Under the pieces are notes generated by a model that was given only the letters and a program-made list of their open reading frames with translations, did no database searches and was not told the DNA's origin. Shown one piece after another: positions 1 to 12,858 of a stretch of DNA of 64,000 nt. Source of the DNA: Litoditis marina (lineage: Eukaryota > Nematoda > Chromadorea > Rhabditida > Rhabditidae); NCBI GenBank assembly GCA_964036275.1, contig OZ038435.1:32363228-32427227 (forward strand), written 5' to 3'. The translations under genes and the position numbers were made by a program. Numbering within the stretch: the stretch's first letter is position 1; each line of letters begins with the position of its first letter.

Positions 1-7
1 AATTTTG

Positions 8-58
8 TTGTGTTTAACATGGTTCACGTGACTGTGCAACTAGAAGAGTAACAGTATA
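8..58 (+). repeat. MITE-A, right half only
   Basis: Matches the right half of the roughly 130-bp MITE-A family seen seven times in this window: TGTTTAACATG, then CACGTGACTGTGCAA, ending AACAGTATA. The left half is absent, either diverged or outside the window. Confidence 0.6.
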
Positions 59-2212
59 ACGTTCGCAACCTCATGTATACAAGAGGGCGTGTTACACACG
101 AGTAACGGGAAACATGTACAATCAGTCGTGTGTTGTGTTTGTTGATTAATTTGGAGTATTCGAAAGGTCAACTATGTTCATGTTATCGTAATTCTCCCTG
201 TGTTCATTTCTCTACTGAATGGGTTTTTTGCCTTATCAATATCATGTATAGGTTTCCTCTGGTTTTTCACCATCAAACCATTCAGATGTTAGTTTTTGAA
301 TCAAAGTAGTACGTATAGTCTGTTTCACGAAACAATAGCCCCCTACAATAAGATAATAAAACTTTTAAGTAAATTTATCATATCTTGTAGATGTTGTATA
401 TAGTTTAAAATGTGTGATTTAGTTTTCCACTTTGGGTACTACAAGCATACAAAACAGTGAATCTTGAATTCTGTTTGTTGATTAGATAAATGCGTTTGAA
501 TTTTTGAAAGATTACTGTAGAAAGTCATCGATTGGTGAAACGAACTATATAACTGTAACCTGTGAACTAGCCATTCCAAAGCTGAGAGAGAATGAGGAGA
601 AAATACTTGAAGATAAATTTATTCAAATATTACGTTCCTACATTTTCCCAACTTTGTTGGTTCTAGAACACAGGCGGACTCTGGTTCGGTTGACTGTGTA
701 CGTTAGCCAGATCTAGCGACACACATTGTCAGGCAATCTGCCACACCTGGCGTTGCGCCGTATCTAGCACGGGATAAACAGCATTATCGCAGCGCGCCTG
801 GAGCGGTCTCGTGTCTCTCACATTTCGGCCTTGTCAATCAAAACAATGAAGGAAAGTCTTCAAAATCGTTTGATACTCATTTTTTCCTACTTTTAATAGA
901 ATTGAAGTACACTTTCAATGAAATTAATAGTTATATTTTCAAGAAATAGAATTCTCTGTTTATAGTCAGTAATAATGCACCAACAGCAGTACTTTCGCAC
1001 TTTGCATGTTTCGAAATACTACATTTGCGTGATGACTTCTTTTCTTTTGCGACTGACTGCGACTGACTGCGTGATGACTTCTTTTGGGAGTCGATGATTT
1101 GAAAAAAGAATGCGAGACAGTACCTTTTTACTTTTTACTTTATAAACTCCACTTTTTGGCGAGTTGATCATGGCATTTCATACGGAAGAATCAAACATCC
1201 AACGTAACTCAGTTCAAATCATCGACAGCGTAGTAAATCTAGTTGAAGTGAGTAGATACTTCAAGACCCACATAGTGGACGTGACCACTTCAGTTATACT
1301 CGACTATGGTACAACTTTCGTTAATTCGAAGTTCCAGCGATGTCTCGGATTCAATAACAACACTTTAGAGCGAGTAGGGCAAGTTATGAACAAGTTATCA
1401 ATATTGGGTACGAGGACCGGATCTAAAAGTCGGGAAAATATATTCTCTAACTCACCCAATAACTGAACATCACAGGTACGGTACTCATGCATTGTACGTT
1501 CACGTGGGCTCGGTCCATATCAGCCAAGCGGGCTGGCGTATCGAAACAGTTCGGCTCAACCACTCTGAAAAGAGTAAATAATGAGGAGATTTGAGAAGTA
1601 AACATTTCCAATAATTTGTTCATTCATGTAATCTTGTCGCAATATGACATTCCTTCATCGCTTTCTGTAGATTTTTGTATTTGCACATTCTCATGTCTCT
1701 ACACGTCGAACATTGTTGAAAATTCACATTTGGACGTTCGCTGTACTGGCGTGACGGAACCGTTCGGTTTCTACCCTTTCAAAGGTTTGTTTGATCGATA
1801 CGTTTATTTTACATAAAACACATGTTGCCTAAACACATAGTTACCTGAATAGTTTCCTATCCTTTATCATGTGGGTGGTTCCATCCTCAAGGTGGTCCAG
1901 ACGAACGAAACCGCCGTAGCCGAATTGCTGCAAGACCAATATGAAATTTAGTACTTGTTGTTGTGATACCAAGTTTTGCTGTATGCACTTGTAACCCTTC
2001 ACAAGATGATTCTGCTTCAACGTCTGTGTTAGGAATCGTTTCAATGATATTGAATGTATTCCTCAATCATGAACGTTTAATTGAAAGTTGAACAACTCTT
2101 GTGTAGAGAATAAGTGCGGTCGTCTTCAAGAGTATCCCAGGATATAGATCTCAATCTGCCTTTCTCAAAAGGGACAACATCATTTAGCTCCCGGCGGAAT
2201 AGTTTGCGAAGC

Positions 2213-2320
2213 GGAAGACGCAGGATGGGAAAACACTGGTATGTTCCAGCTCACTCTAGTTGATTTTTCTGAGTACGTCTGCCGAAAAAATCCCCGCTCC
2301 TTATCCCATCCTGCGTCTCC
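2213..2320. repeat. Short inverted-repeat element
   Basis: GAAGACGCAGGATGGGA at the left is mirrored by TCCCATCCTGCGTCTCC at the right, about 100 bp apart. The same core, GAGACGCAGGATGGGATAA, reappears near 25,166, so this is a dispersed family. No coding content is seen. Confidence 0.55.
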
Positions 2321-3443
2321 TCAAAAAAACGCTATTTCTCTGCTCTTACATCCCGTCGGGATGTAAAAGACGAGAACTAGTGAGGCAGAGCCAGAGACGC
2401 CGGGTGGGATGAAGGTGCCGGGATCTTCTAGCACTCTCCGGTCCTGCCAGTAATTTTCTGATTTGCAAGCAGTCGCGCGATATTCGCAATATTCATGGAA
2501 TGACATCACTCTGTCTCGCAATCAGTTGCAAAACATATGAGAGAGCAAACCTAGTTAGAGTGAAGCTACCGTAGTATTATACTGGTAATAACAAGTAACT
2601 TAGTTATTGAACTTTTGGTTTACTATAGAATGCACGTACACCTGTAGAGAACCGTCCCTGCATACCTAACATGTTTTATTAACACTTACAAAGAACATCT
2701 TTTCTTTATTCATATCTAGTTGTATTGTGGACTCTATAGCGAACAAATTTCATAGGTTAGAAGCCCGTGAAGTTTCAAATTATAAAACTCCACGTTATTT
2801 AAATTTAGTACTAATAAAACTCAACGCAGAGTCTAAGAGACGCAGAAAGTAATGTGCCAGTGTGGTTGAGCTGATTTTGTAAATTTTTATTAGGACACTG
2901 ATGTATTTAAGTATATTTCACTCCATTAAAAGTATGTGGACACAAGTACTAATATTCAGTCATGCTTTTTCCATTTCTACTCATCCACTTTAATGGCGTT
3001 AACGCTTGATTCTTTATCTTTTAATGAGTATCGTAGAAGAAGAACCATCGAAAGTTATACGTCACTTAAATTAATCAGGAAAAGATCTAAGAGTTAAGCC
3101 CTTACTATTCCTAAGATCTAAGGGGACCTTGACAGAATGTCAACGAAATGTTAGGCTGTTTCTCAAAGAAACATAAACTTTCACAGACAGGTAGTCATTT
3201 ATTCAGAACGTATATACACAGTTTGAAAAAACAGTGAACCCAGATTTCACTGACATGCTGCCAAAACTCACGTAGGGACGGTGAGGACTAGGCACACTGA
3301 TTACGGTAACCATTGTTTTCCATGTGTTGTCAGTATTGGGGTGACATCACTATTTTCAATATGGAATACGGAGGTGAGAACAATGCATGATTATGCTGCA
3401 GGTTGAATAGATGAGAGAAGAAGAAGTCTACAATGAGTAGTAG

Positions 3444-3491
3444 TAGAGAGAGAGAAAGAGAGAGAGAGAGAGCGAGAGAAAGAGCGAGAGA

Positions 3492-3530
<39 letters not shown>

Positions 3531-3533
3531 GGA

Positions 3534-3570
<37 letters not shown>
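3444..3570 (+). repeat. (GA)n low-complexity tract
   Basis: Nearly pure AG/GA with a few interruptions. The long open frames here (Arg-Glu runs on one strand, Ser-Leu runs on the other) follow from the dinucleotide repeat and are not genes. Confidence 0.95.
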
Positions 3571-3574
<4 letters not shown>

Positions 3575-3880
3575 TCGGAAACAGAGCAAGAGTGGGGGAG
3601 AGAATAAGTAGGAGTGAGAGAACGATGGAAAAGACAAAGGGAGAGGGATATATAGAGAGAAAAGAAGAAAAGAGAAACGAGCCTTCTCGAAGTCGGGAAT
3701 ATTTCTCGGCAGCACGTGAGCGTGGACGTCAATCTTTCTGCGGTTGCTGGCTGAAAGATAAAGGTTGGGAAATCATTTGACTAAAAATTTTTTACGAAAC
3801 CGAGTGTTTTCAAGATATTTCGATTACGACTTTTCCCGTCTGACGTGGAAACTCCTGGAATCTTCCACACACTTCACCTT

Positions 3881-4060
3881 CTCTCTCTTTATCTCTCTCT
3901 CTCTCTCCCTCTCTCTCTTTCTCTCTCCCTCTTTCTCTCTCTCTCTCTCTCGCATTTATCCCTCTCTCTCATTTTCGCTCTCCACGCTCTCCTTTTCCCT
4001 CTCCCCTCCCCTTTCGTGCCCTTTCTTCTTCTCTCTCTTTCTCTCTCCATCTTTCCACTC
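3881..4060 (+). repeat. (CT)n low-complexity tract
   Basis: Pyrimidine-rich CTCTCTTT repeat on the plus strand. With the GA tract 300 bp upstream it makes an imperfect purine/pyrimidine inverted pair that could fold back in a transcript. Confidence 0.9.
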
Positions 4061-5156
4061 CGAAATCCCAAACAAACTCATCATGGCTAAACATAGTTTT
4101 GATTCAATTTGGCAGTTTGCCAATCGCTGAAATCGGCTGCTTTGCTTATGCTTTTGCTAATATTTTACCAAGAAAAGGGATCTGCTAGTGAAATGTAGAT
4201 TCACGTCAAAGACGTGGAACAACACGCGATAGTCACGTGAAACTCGTAAAAGTGAAACACTTAATTAGCAAAGTCACGTGAAGCGTGTGAAACACATTAA
4301 GGACTCAATAATGTCCTGTTTAGAGTACACATTGGCTGTTTTTCCAATGTTTTCCCCCCACATTTACGTGACAATTTCATTAACTTTGCTTTACACGCTC
4401 ATTGTTAGTAACAAATTACGCAAAGTGTGAGGAGCACAGCAGAAATTACGAACACGTGTACCTCAAACTGCGAATTTTCCGATGTATTCAGAGTTTATTT
4501 AGTTTAGCAAAAGTTTCACAGTATTATTTTACATGGACAGTATTTCAATTTATTTGTTTACAAAGTGTTTTAGGCATTGTTTAGTAAACAACAACAAAAA
4601 CAACTAGTTTAGTACCAAAACTAACCTGCAACAAATTGACATGTTTTGGCCATGGAGTAGAATCAATGACTGTATTGATAGCCATCTCTTGGGTCGAAAA
4701 TGATGAATGACCTAGGAACTAGTATGGGAAACAGAGAGAGCGACAGAGAAGAAGAGTGCACGTGTCGGAGAAAAAAGCAAAATTGCAAAGACTCTATGAA
4801 ATGTTATATTAGTTTTATTGAAACTATTGTTTCGAATCTTTGCTAAACCCATTCATGTTATGTACAATAAACGCGCGTAACGCGACGCGACCTTTTCTGT
4901 GAAGTTTTAACTGCTGGCGATAGACAGATATAGAGAGAAACAGAAAAATGTAGAAGGAACAGAGAGAGAAAGAGAAAGAGAAGAAACAGACAATGATAAG
5001 GAAAATATAGATACACGGGAAGTGAAATGAAGAGACATACGTAGTTCTTTCCAGTTAGGAGTCACCAGATATACTCTGCGGGCCAATTGTAGTAGGAAAA
5101 TAGACAGTGTTGCTGTGAAGTCTTCACTGCTTAAGAGAGAAACGAGATGAACAAAC

Positions 5157-5162
5157 TTTATT
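5157..5162 (-). promoter_or_regulatory. Poly(A) signal of the K2P channel gene
   Basis: AATAAA on the minus strand, about 72 nt downstream of the channel stop codon, within the normal range for a 3'UTR signal. Confidence 0.65.
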
Positions 5163-5233
5163 GAAGAACAATTTGACAAATTCAAAATCCTTATCTTGCT
5201 CTATATAAATACTTCTGCTTCCTGTTCCATCAA

Positions 5234-8200
5234 CTAATCGTCATCGTCGTCTTTCGAACGGAACTTGTCGGCTATCCACCTGAAACATCAAAGGTTTGTA
5301 CAGTATACAAAATAAATAAACGTTTTCTTGTCAAAAGTTCCTTAACAAGTTTTCGGCTGCGTGCGGTTAGATCATAGGAGTATGTTTTTGACATAGTACT
5401 TGGTTTCACCAGATTTACCACCTTGACATCCACAAGCGTCTTCTCCATTATTTTTCTTTCTCTTTTACATGCTCGCTCTCTATCACGCTCTTTGTATTTC
5501 TCTTGCGTTGTCACCACATTTTCGCAAGGCTCATGAGAATGTAACTCATTTTTCATCACATATATTACGGGACCTGTTATTTGGGATATGCCTGCATACG
5601 GCATCTAATGAACAAATCCACCGACCTCGTGTTGTTCTGCACCTGTTCTTGTGCGAGGTTGAAGCACATGGCCAGCAGGGCCATTCCGAATAAGAGATAG
5701 ACACTGGTGATGACCAACTTCTCCTGCGCGTCCTTGTCGTTGCCCACCGACGCCCCGGGGAACAGGTCACCGAAACCTGGAATTAGATATAAGTTCTTAA
5801 CTTTACTAAATTATTTAGTAGGAATGTGCAGTAAAAAGGGATGAAATTGAGATTCTGATCACCTATTTGTTATAAACCGCGAGATACAATATATATTTGA
5901 ACATTAATGTTCGTTATAAGAATGAAACACATCACATGCGATTTTTCATTCGGAGCAGAACTTGTTTTGTGTTAAATATGTGTTTTTCACAGTTTTATAC
6001 AAGTTTCACTGCTCTTTTTGAATTTCGATTCAGTTCCCAACATTTTCATTGTTGTTTCTGAGTCCGCGCCGAGTTTCTTCCGCACCCCGTTTCTTATGCC
6101 AAAATCGTCCATTTCACTACCCCCTCGGGATTTCTGAGGATTTATGACATCAAGTTTGAAGAAAAGACCGAATCAAGAAATATGGATTGTAAATACAAAA
6201 ACAATAAATTAATTCATGGTGAAATAATTAAATAAAAAGTTTACCAAATATGAATAGAATGATAACTTGGATACTAATATTTACCGATAGTGGTGAGTGA
6301 AATGTAGCAGAAGTAGAAACTCTCCAAGAACGTCCAGCCTTCCCATATTTTGAACAGAATTGTACCTGTAACAAGAGTGAGTTTAAAATTAAGAGAAAAA
6401 GAGAGAGAGGAGGGAAGCGGAATTTGAAAAAAAAACAGAAAAAAGCGATATAGAGAGAAAGAAAGAAAAGAGAGAGAGAAGAAAGAGAAAGAGCAAAAGA
6501 GAGAGCGAGAGATAGATAGATAGAGAGAGATGTGAGTGGTAATGGAAAGTTCAGTGATATTTTTCGGGACCAACCTGCTACCAAATAGGCGAACATGGTG
6601 AACACGACCAGTGACAGTGGCACAGTGATCTTGTCCAGATGAGCCTGAGCCGTCTCTCGCACTTCCAGCTGCTCCATCTCAACGCGGGCTGTGAGAAGGT
6701 CCTCCACGTCAGCACCGCCTGATGGAGTAGAATTATAGAGTTGTACAAGTATAATAAAATGAATATGATGTACCTGAATAGATACAGTATGATGAATGTA
6801 TAGTTCGTTTCATTCCCACTGAGACCCATTGGCATCGTGCCAAGATTTTCGGATCACTATAACTCAGAGCAGATATGAGTATTCCAGAGACAACTTTTAT
6901 TCCGTGTTGCTATGCAATTGGACCACGGCTAACTGAGATTTGCAGGTTTTCGAAAAACTCCAAGGTGGTGAGGAACCGCTTGGAAAATTCATTGGCACGC
7001 TGCCAAGTCTCAGTAGGAATGACTGGAACTATATAGGGGTAACTTAATCTCAGTTGTAGTTTGAGCTCGACACCAGCAGTCAGAAGTCCCCCCCCCTTGA
7101 TAGAGTACAGTGAAGAACTATTTATATTAGTGTGATTTTGAATTGAACAAAAAATAAAATACCGGGAACATCATCACTATACAATTCCTTCCTACTTGTT
7201 TCCCTCCGTCAACGTACTGATTCAAGCCATGACGATTTATTGAGATCAAAAAATTATTAATAACGTAGTGTAACGTAATAACATAGTAGGGATTGAACGA
7301 ACATATGCCATTCAAAATGAGAAACGGAACAAATTTTTGAAATGGTTCCAAGCTTTGAAACATATCTCACCCATTCCGAGCGAATCATTGGAACTGTCTG
7401 CTTTCACCTTGTGACCTCTGGTGAGACGGGAAACCAACGAGTTTGCACGACGTATTTTTGCAGCCTGAATTATTCCGATATATTTTGACGATTTTTTGTT
7501 AGAACAATTTATTGCCTTTTCATTCCATGTTGGTCATATTTTACGATAGCTGATATGTAGTGAAACCAACCAAGAACAGAAAGAAAATCTGAATACATAA
7601 AAGATATGTTAGATTGGTGAACATTAAAATTGCAAATATCTTGCCTTTCTCTTCTTATGCCACAAAATCAGTCGATACTTCAGCCGAATCGACTGAGCGA
7701 AGAGGAACCTGAAAGTATTCAATAGTACATCTTCTGTAGAAATTATCATTCATCCTTTTGATAATTTTCCGTTGTTGCTGTTAGAGTTATAAGGTTATTC
7801 TTCTCAAAACTTCATAATTTATCAAAAATGTAGAAATGTTTTGGGTCTGAATTTCGTGTTTCCTAGTTAAAATAAAATAATTTTGTTTACCTGTCCTATT
7901 GCCATTAGGAAGAAACTATTGAAGAATTTTTTCTATGAGTTACCTGAATATCTTGGCCATAACATCTCCAATATTCGTGAGAAAGAGAAGCATCAACGGA
8001 ATTCCAATTATCGCGTAGAGCATAGTCAACGTCTTCCCAATGTACGTCTTCGCCGCCGTGTTACCGTAGCCTGAAATAACCACATTTTGTTAGAGAAAGC
8101 ACTTGAGAATGGGACAAATAGCATAATTGCCAAACTAGAACTCGTCTCGATTGTTTCTGATATGAACTAGAATATACCAGTTTGCAAATTTAACAGCTCA

Positions 8201-10801
8201 TTTCTCAAGCTGACCTTCCATTAATCTTCAGAAATAAACATTTCGCAGAATAAGTACAGCATTTTAAAATGTTCTATTAATATGTATTCTAACAGCCAAG
8301 CCAACACAAATCTTTATTTTTTGGAAAATACATTCGGCACCCCGTCAAACTTTATTTAGGTGATTGAGAGTCCATACAGGGTCGAACTCTCTACAACTGA
8401 GTCGGACTCACCTATAGTAGTTATTACTGTGAGCGAGTAGAGAAATGCTCCCGTGAAAGTCCATTGAGCGGCCTGTTTGAACTCTTTGCCATCGTATCCT
8501 TTTCGAATCGCTCCCATACATATTTTTTGGAACTTCTTCACCTGTAATCGCTCTTATTTGTCCATAAAATCGAAATCACATGGTAACTTCCAGTTGGAAG
8601 CATCTCATTCCGCCGTCTAACTCAATATTCAACTGTCTCCTTGAGACACGAAATTGAAATGTAGTTTACTATTTACACATCTCGACTATTTTTTCGCCGC
8701 AAAGCAGCGTGATCAGACTACGAGCACAGCAAATGAATAGCTCAATGATCGTGAGTTTAGGGATGACTTTAAGAGAAAAAGGCCAACACGATACAGTTTG
8801 GGTTGATCTGAGGCCGTATGCATGAAACATTCCGGGCCGGGTTGGGATGCTATCCCGAGCTAGACTCGGCGATTTCCCGGCCAATTCAGCTCGGGATAGC
8901 GTCCCAACCCGGCCCGGGATGTTTCATGCATACGGCCTCTGCTGTAGCTGTAGTTTGATCAAACTCCGGATTTACCTCTTTGTACACGGCCATTTTCCAC
9001 TGTGCTTCATCCAGTCGGTTCACCCGGAATGTTGCATTCCAAACGACTGCCACAGCTTTCTGTCGAGCTACCGTAACCTCAGACTGAATCTGAAATGAAG
9101 AATAGGGTAGTGAGTTGATACTCAGCGAACTACCCAGTTAGCCCTTTCCACCTCGTCCTGGCTGGCGCGGATCATATTGCCACAACCTCAACTTCACGTT
9201 AATTCTAACATTGTTCCTTTGCGCTCTGAACCTTGGCTCTTCCTCGTTCAAAAAGCACACGAAGCAAGAAGTTGAGAGAAGACCATGTGATAGATTTGTT
9301 CATGTATGTACTATGTGTCGAATACATGAATGTGTAAATACATGAATGTATTTAAATAAATAAAAGTGAATTGGTTGAATAAGATGATTTGAGAAAATAT
9401 TTTAAACTAGTTATAGCTCAAAACAAACTCAACATGACTCACTAACGATCGATGGACGAAAACTGTATCTCTTCTTGGAAGGACGAGAACTATAGTTTTG
9501 TGTTATTTCCAACCAGATTCGAATTTTACCGTACGAATTTGGAAGTTTTCAAATCGCTTGACTACATCTTTTGAAATGGGTATAAAAATAGCTTCTAACA
9601 CCCGGAAGTTTCACGAACCGTTAGCAGGTAGATACGTATACTGAAATGAGTTTGTATTGTAAAAGTAGAAGTACACGTAGGAATGAAGGGGACTATACAA
9701 CTCACTCGTTCCTCATGGGGTCCCTCGACTGCTTGAAATATGACTGCCCCCAGAAGCGCGTAACCAACTACCTGAAAATGAAATATCACGTTATTCTTCG
9801 AAAATGTGAAGTGAATATAATTTTCTGCATTTCTCAGCCCCTGGTCTACTTTTACTCTTACAACTTTATATTTTGTTGACAAACTTTACACCTAAAAAGA
9901 GTAAAGTTGTTTTTAATCACTTTGTAATCATGAAAAACTAGTGTACTCTCGTCACTTCACCAGCAAAGTTTGCACCTTTATAGACACTAGTAAACCTTCT
10001 GGAACACTTTTTTGTGTTATTTCATACTATTCAAAGTCATCCACTAGTTTTACTTGTTTCGTTCGAAATTTCGTCGCGTCGGCCCATTTGCTAGGAAACT
10101 GGCCGGATGTGAGCGAACGAGAGCCCCCGAGGGAGATACATTGATTTGTCATCACACAACACATGAGAATGAACAAGTTGACCCAAGTTTCAATGCCCTT
10201 TATTAACTTGAAATAGTTAATTGAATATATAATAAACGTGAACTACAAATGTGTAGTGAAGATGTGAAAGATCTATCGAAAATCAACAAGTTGATCCGAG
10301 TTCTAACAACACTGTTAATTTGGGGTAATTGGGATAAAATGATGTAAAAGGTTGTATGTATATATTTCTGTTGTACTTGTTTAGTATTCCATCTATCCGT
10401 CACCTCTTGCCATCGCACATGACAATGAACAAGTTTACCCAAGTTTTGATACAGTTTTTGAAACTAAAACATTTCCTCAAAAGCAATAGTGTGGGTTTCA
10501 GATTTGAGAAGAATCAGGTTCGAATATGCTAATGGGTGTTCCTGAATACTATCCCCAATTTTGGAGATTCAGTATTGCGATTGACCGCTCAATTGAAGTT
10601 TTTGTTGAAGGTTTCACATTACACGTTTCATTTTTGGTATTTTATCTGTTTCACGTTTTCCGCGACCCTACCAATTGAATCTAGTATAACAGAAAATCTC
10701 ACTAGTGCACAGAGTCCAATATGGGAGAAGAAAAATGCTATGATCTTCTTCACCAGGTTCACCACCCGAGTGACCTTCGAACGGCGATGACGTCGACCCA
10801 T
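5234..10801 (-). CDS. TWK-type two-pore-domain (K2P) potassium channel
   Basis: Plasma-membrane leak K+ channel subunit expected to dimerise. I joined 11 exons: 10703-10801, 9706-9771, 8976-9089, 8412-8541, 7944-8070, 7645-7708, 7371-7464, 6575-6718, 6285-6365, 5626-5776 and 5234-5279. They total 1,116 nt (371 aa) with all phases agreeing. M1 spans about residues 20-46, followed by the extracellular cap with a WNAT glycosylation site. Pore 1 ends TTIGYG (134-139); M2 is about 146-170. A basic cytosolic loop carries RLKYRLILWHKKRK and RRANS. M3 is about 263-280, pore 2 ends TTIGFG (304-309), M4 is about 323-351, and the tail ends SKDDDD. Both filters are intact, so it should conduct. The N-terminus is short: M1 starts about 20 residues after the ATG. 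Intron 6 has a GC donor. The last junction is least certain: the donor at 5625 is weak but gives the typical M4-to-Trp-Ile tail. Which TWK subfamily it belongs to is not resolved. Confidence 0.93.
6799..7033. repeat. MITE-D, copy 1 (K2P intron)
   Basis: 235-bp element with terminal inverted repeats. The left end reads TATAGTTCGTTTCATTCCC; the reverse complement of the right end reads TATAGTTCCAGTCATTCCT. Both continue into ACTGAGAC and a TTGGCA..GTGCCAA block. It sits 80 bp upstream of K2P exon 8. A near-identical copy lies at 24,868. Confidence 0.85.
8810..8939. repeat. 130-bp near-perfect palindrome (foldback element)
   Basis: GAGGCCGTATGCATGAAACA on the left is mirrored at the right end. 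The inner arms carry CCGGGCCGGGTTGGGA and its complement, around a centre near AGCTAGACTCGGCGATTTCC. It lies in K2P intron 3. A second copy is at 60,663. Confidence 0.85.
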
Positions 10802-12858
10802 TCTCGAGTTGGATGTGCAGGATGAGGGGTACTGTAGCGTCTATGCGGTCACTTCATACCGGCGAATTCTGACATAGTTACAATGTAAACTCAGACACCG
10901 ATAGGGAGAGAATCACTTTGTTAGGCGACATCACAGAAATTGTCGAGAATAATATGATTGCGACAACGTGTTTCAAAATGTATAACCTGTGTCTCATTAC
11001 TCTGCTGGTGGTTAGATCTCAGACAAATCGCGTTATTGGGAAGACGAAGATTGGGGAAAATACCAACACACAAATCAGAAACAAAACAGCGATAAAATGC
11101 ACGATTGCCGGTTTTTTTCACGTTCATCATGACTGTTTAAACTACTTTCCGAACAGAACGTATTCTTCTAACTAATGTATTCAAAACGTTTTCCGTTACT
11201 TTTCAAAACCGAAAAACTGATCCGCCACTAACCTAACGTTAAATAACATGGGTGAAGATGTAGATGTAGAGATCATATTTAATGCGAGACGCATACATTT
11301 GCCCTAAAGTTAACGTAAATGAAGACTATAAGTTTCGTTGAATGTGATTTTTAAATGGGAGAAGGGCCCAGAAGAGAGTTTCGAGGGCGGAGTCTGTGGT
11401 GTATCGGATTTTGACATCAATCCTCAACAAGGGGCCAACTAGACGAAATTAGCGCATCCTTTGCAAATAGACACTCACTCAGTCATGCACCCCTCAAACT
11501 GGCCATGTTGCAGCCTGATTAGCGATAGGTCACTTTCCACTTAAAGAAGGACGATCGTGTGGACCAATCCGAACGCTTCGGTCCTTTAAACTGCAATACA
11601 TTCTTCAATTGCAGTTCAAAGGGATCGTACCTCTATAATGTGCAATGTAGGTAATTTTTGAAAAATGAAAAAAGTCATTTAGTCTGTTTTGAGGTGAAAG
11701 TTCATACCTTACGTACAGAAAGTTCAAAAAACCTCATTATTACGGAGCGAAATAGAAGTCAGCAGGATTTGGGTTACTGTAATGCAGCAATCCTTAATCT
11801 ATCACTACTTTGTAGTTTTCATGATATTTAGAAATATTTTTTCACAGAATTCATATTGGTAATTTAAGCCATGCTTTGCATATGGTTTCGTAATTTTATG
11901 GACAGTTTGAAAGTTTTGTACGTAGTTGAACTCGGCGGTGTTTGTACGCGCGCGTGGTCGCGCCACATTTTTGAGAACACGGAGCAAGACAGGAAGTTGA
12001 CACCTATATGAATTGTTTTAGTTTTTGAATGTGAAAAATATCGACTAATCAGCTCGAACCTCCAAATTAAAGAGGAACGGTCCCTTTAAAGGGCCAATGC
12101 GTCGAATATTGTCCACAAAATCGTCCTACTTTGATGGCCCATCAGAATTCGAGTCTACAACTGAAAATGTGGAAAGTTGCAAGTTTACAATACCATCCAC
12201 AGAACAACTAGACCAAGGTTGATATTTCACCGTGATGATCGTGATATTTGAATTATTGCAACGGTCTAGTTGTGAAGCAGAAAATGAACAACCCGTGATC
12301 TATCTCTCCCGCCTTGGGAGTTTTTGTCCAACAGAACGTTAAGCTTCCTCAACAACACCATCCAATAAACTGCCTCATTATCACCAACACTTTGTGACCG
12401 CTTATCTCATCATTCTGATCCTATCATGACTCAACCAACATTCATACAGTCCCAATCTAACAAAACAAGCTAATCTGAATGATCTCTTCAAAAACAAATG
12501 TTTATATTTGTGACATCACTATTTTCCTATTCTACAAACTTCTCGGTACAATCATCGGTTCAATTGTGCAACACTGCAAAAGTGCACATTATATAATGAG
12601 CGCGTAACAGAGTAAACTATACACTACATTCTATTTTATCTTCCATATCTCCATTTTCTCGTAATTGGAGTGCCACATATACCAATGTGGAAAGACACGT
12701 GTTCAATCGCGAATAAACATTCTATTCTATTCTATTCTAAGCTTGTTAAGTTCAAGTTGAGTTTGCTTCAGTCTTTAGGTACATTCAGGTTGTGGCGAAT
12801 ACAACATTTTTTTAAACTATTCATTTACATTACAAAGACGAGAAACGACACAGCGTTA
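10802..12858. other. Spacer between K2P and transthyretin-like genes
   Basis: No exon chain is supported. The region should contain the K2P promoter (minus strand, just above 10,801) and the 3'UTR of the transthyretin-like gene. A long foldback element occupies 11,541-12,134. No TATA box or other promoter motif was convincing. Confidence 0.6.
11541..12134. repeat. MITE-B, long form (about 594 bp)
   Basis: Begins TTAAAGAAGGACGATCG and ends with the degenerate complement AAATCGTCCTACTTTGA. Both ends share the TGGACCAAT, GCGTT and TCCTTTAA blocks found in the three roughly 125-bp palindromic copies at 40,544, 41,225 and 53,855. About 430 bp of unrelated sequence lies between the arms, so this may be close to the parental element. 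No transposase frame is present. Confidence 0.7.

Larger units (their letters stand above)
1..5156. other. Gene-poor flank, no supported gene
   Basis: I find no exon chain with consistent splice phases here on either strand. The open frames present are short, lack recognisable domains and are not flanked by good splice sites. The stretch holds a partial MITE at the left edge, an inverted pair of GACGCAGGATGGGA-type sequence near 2.2-2.3 kb, two purine/pyrimidine tracts near 3.5 and 3.9 kb, and the 3' flank of the potassium channel gene. A small or fast-evolving exon could have been missed. Confidence 0.6.

Noticed and set aside
1164..1466. 100-aa open frame with a GTGAGT inside
   Set aside because: No partner exon with matching phase and no recognisable domain; left unannotated.
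3391..3780. Overlapping open frames of about 100 aa rich in Arg/Glu or Ser/Leu
   Set aside because: They are translations of the GA/CT repeat.
5272..5604. 110-aa minus-strand frame next to the K2P last exon
   Set aside because: Lies in the last K2P intron; sequence is Lys/Arg/Glu-rich without domain, and skipping it gives a typical K2P tail.
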